From positions 1-5,406 of the forward strand of contig JAUWWX010000075.1 of assembly GCA_030616665.1 (NCBI GenBank): a stretch of DNA of 5,406 nucleotides, given 5' to 3'. Each line of letters starts with the position of its first letter. Position 1 is the first letter of the stretch. Shown here piece by piece: positions 4,600-5,406 of this stretch. Under the pieces are notes generated by a model, which was given only the letters and a program-made list of their open reading frames with translations, was not told the origin of the DNA and searched no databases. Source of the stretch: an archaeon. GTDB taxonomy: Archaea; Iainarchaeota; Iainarchaeia; Iainarchaeales; GCA-2688035. Both the position numbers and the translations under genes were made by a program.

Positions 4600-5406
4600 T
4601 TATGCGACCTCCCTTTCTCTCACTTTGGCTGTCTTTTCTTCCGATTCAATTACCTTTTCACTTACCTCAACCGGGCAGGTGAAGTGCTTGCCCTTGACAT
4701 ATCCGTGTATTGGACAGATGCTGAATGTTGGGGTTATTGTATAGTATGGCAGCTTGAACCTGTGGGCTATCTTTTTGACAAGCCTCGCGCATCCCTCGCC
4801 TGACTCCATTGCCTCTCCCAGGAAGCCGTGCAGGACTGTTCCGCCTGTGTACTTGCATTGCAGTTGGTCCTGGTGCTGCAATGCCTCAAAGATGTCATCG
4901 CTGTAATCAACAGGAAGCTGCGTTGAGTTTGTGTAGTAGGGAACTTTCTTGCCTGCTGTCTTTATGTCTGAATAATTTCTTTTGTCAATTCTCGCAAGCC
5001 TGTATGACGTGCCTTCGGCTGGCGTTGCCTCAAGGTTGAAGATGTGGCCTGTTTCTTTCTGGAATTCTGTAAGCCTGCTTCTGAAGAAGTCAAGTGTTTT
5101 CAGTGTAAATGCCTTTCCTTCGCTGCTTGCAATGTCTTTTCCGATGAAGTTGAGCAGGCATTCGTTCATTCCGACAAGGCCAATGGTTGAAAAGTGATGG
5201 TCAAGGGTTTCCAAATAGCGTTTGCTCCAGGGCAGCAGCCCGTTTGTCATATTCCGGTTAACCTCTTTTCTCTTTATTTCAAGGCTTTCTTTTCCAAGGT
5301 AAAGAAGGTTGTCAAGCCTTTCAAAGAAGTCTGAATCGTCCCTTGAAAGGTAGCCGAGCTTTGGCATGTTGACTGTTACAACGCCTATGCTGCCTGTTTT
5401 TTCCCC
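4600..5406 (-). CDS. nrdD: Anaerobic (class III) ribonucleoside-triphosphate reductase, catalytic part, lacking its usual C-terminus (5' end beyond the right edge)
   Basis: The reading frame is open from the window edge, giving 268 visible residues of NrdD, which reduces ribonucleoside triphosphates to deoxy forms without oxygen. Typical segments appear in order: TGSIGVVTVNMPKLGYL (about 4-20), HFSTIGLVGMNE (71-82), NLEATPAEGTSYR (124-136), NSTQLPVDYSDD (160-171), TGGTVLHGFLGE (187-198) and TPTFSICPIHGY (225-236). C231, H234 and C244 look like part of the zinc site. In normal NrdD a second cysteine pair and the RVxGY radical site follow at once. Here the chain instead ends in a charged tail (KVIESEEKTAKVREREVA) and a TAA stop. 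The radical segment is in the next ORF, one base away in another frame. The finger-loop active-site cysteine is expected upstream, outside the window. The large piece alone should not be active. Confidence 0.95.
   Translation of the reverse strand, partial: GEKTGSIGVVTVNMPKLGYLSRDDSDFFERLDNLLYLGKESLEIKRKEVNRNMTNGLLPWSKRYLETLDHHFSTIGLVGMNECLLNFIGKDIASSEGKAFTLKTLDFFRSRLTEFQKETGHIFNLEATPAEGTSYRLARIDKRNYSDIKTAGKKVPYYTNSTQLPVDYSDDIFEALQHQDQLQCKYTGGTVLHGFLGEAMESGEGCARLVKKIAHRFKLPYYTITPTFSICPIHGYVKGKHFTCPVEVSEKVIESEEKTAKVREREVA
4607..4613 (-). promoter_or_regulatory. Strong Shine-Dalgarno (GGGAGGT) inside the end of the large nrdD ORF
   Basis: GGGAGGT lies nine bases before ATG 4598 and only four bases before the TAA of the upstream ORF. 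It is among the strongest Shine-Dalgarno matches in the window, comparable to GGAGGTG before the ferredoxin. It favours separate translation, by termination and reinitiation, of the glycyl-radical ORF. A Shine-Dalgarno this close to a stop codon is also the layout of the prfB +1 frameshift stimulator. Confidence 0.6.

Noticed and set aside
4625..4680. An intron or intein remnant interrupting nrdD between the two zinc-site halves.
   Set aside because: The interrupting segment is only about 20-25 codons, charged and without splice-block or bulge-helix-bulge signs. It reads as an ordinary linker plus a stop.
1..5406. CRISPR arrays, tRNA or rRNA genes, insertion sequences, attachment sites.
   Set aside because: No spaced repeats, cloverleaf-like sequences, transposase motifs or terminal inverted repeats were seen on either strand.

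Overview
The window looks like a piece of a mesophilic-type archaeal genome, most likely a small-genome DPANN lineage (Diapherotrites or Micrarchaeota-like is a guess from gene content and moderate GC, not a firm assignment). Archaeal markers seen directly are the N-terminus of NMD3, a KH-less beta-CASP nuclease of the aCPSF2 type, TTTAAA-type TATA boxes about 26 bases upstream of leaderless starts, and T-tract terminators. All genes lie on the minus strand, so transcription runs from high to low coordinates.

Right part (5406 to 3732): the anaerobic (class III) ribonucleotide reductase module. The catalytic subunit NrdD enters from the right edge and ends at 4600, before its glycyl-radical segment. 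That segment, with the RVVGY radical site, is encoded by a separate 48-codon ORF (4598-4452) in the +1 frame. It starts one base after the NrdD stop codon and has a strong Shine-Dalgarno. The radical-SAM activase NrdG follows (4433-3732, TTG start). The large NrdD piece cannot carry the radical by itself, so the enzyme is either a genuine two-polypeptide NrdD, a recoded gene, or a one-base indel. This is the most interesting point in the window.

Middle part (3703 to 1152): a second transcription unit with its own TATA box, which overlaps the nrdG stop codon. It encodes a DUF1858 CxxC redox protein, a 2[4Fe-4S] ferredoxin, an aCPSF2-like ribonuclease and a six-helix membrane protein of unknown function. 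The genes are nearly contiguous and the unit ends at a T8 tract.

Left part (1096 to 1): a third unit with a leaderless promoter. It encodes an AT-richer, very basic protein with an HExxH zinc-peptidase-like motif, then NMD3 (ribosome large-subunit biogenesis), which is cut by the left edge.

Together the modules cover anaerobic deoxynucleotide synthesis, a small iron-sulfur/thiol redox pair, RNA 3'-end processing, and ribosome maturation. No tRNA, rRNA, CRISPR array or mobile element was seen. No stretch longer than 90 bases lacks a gene.
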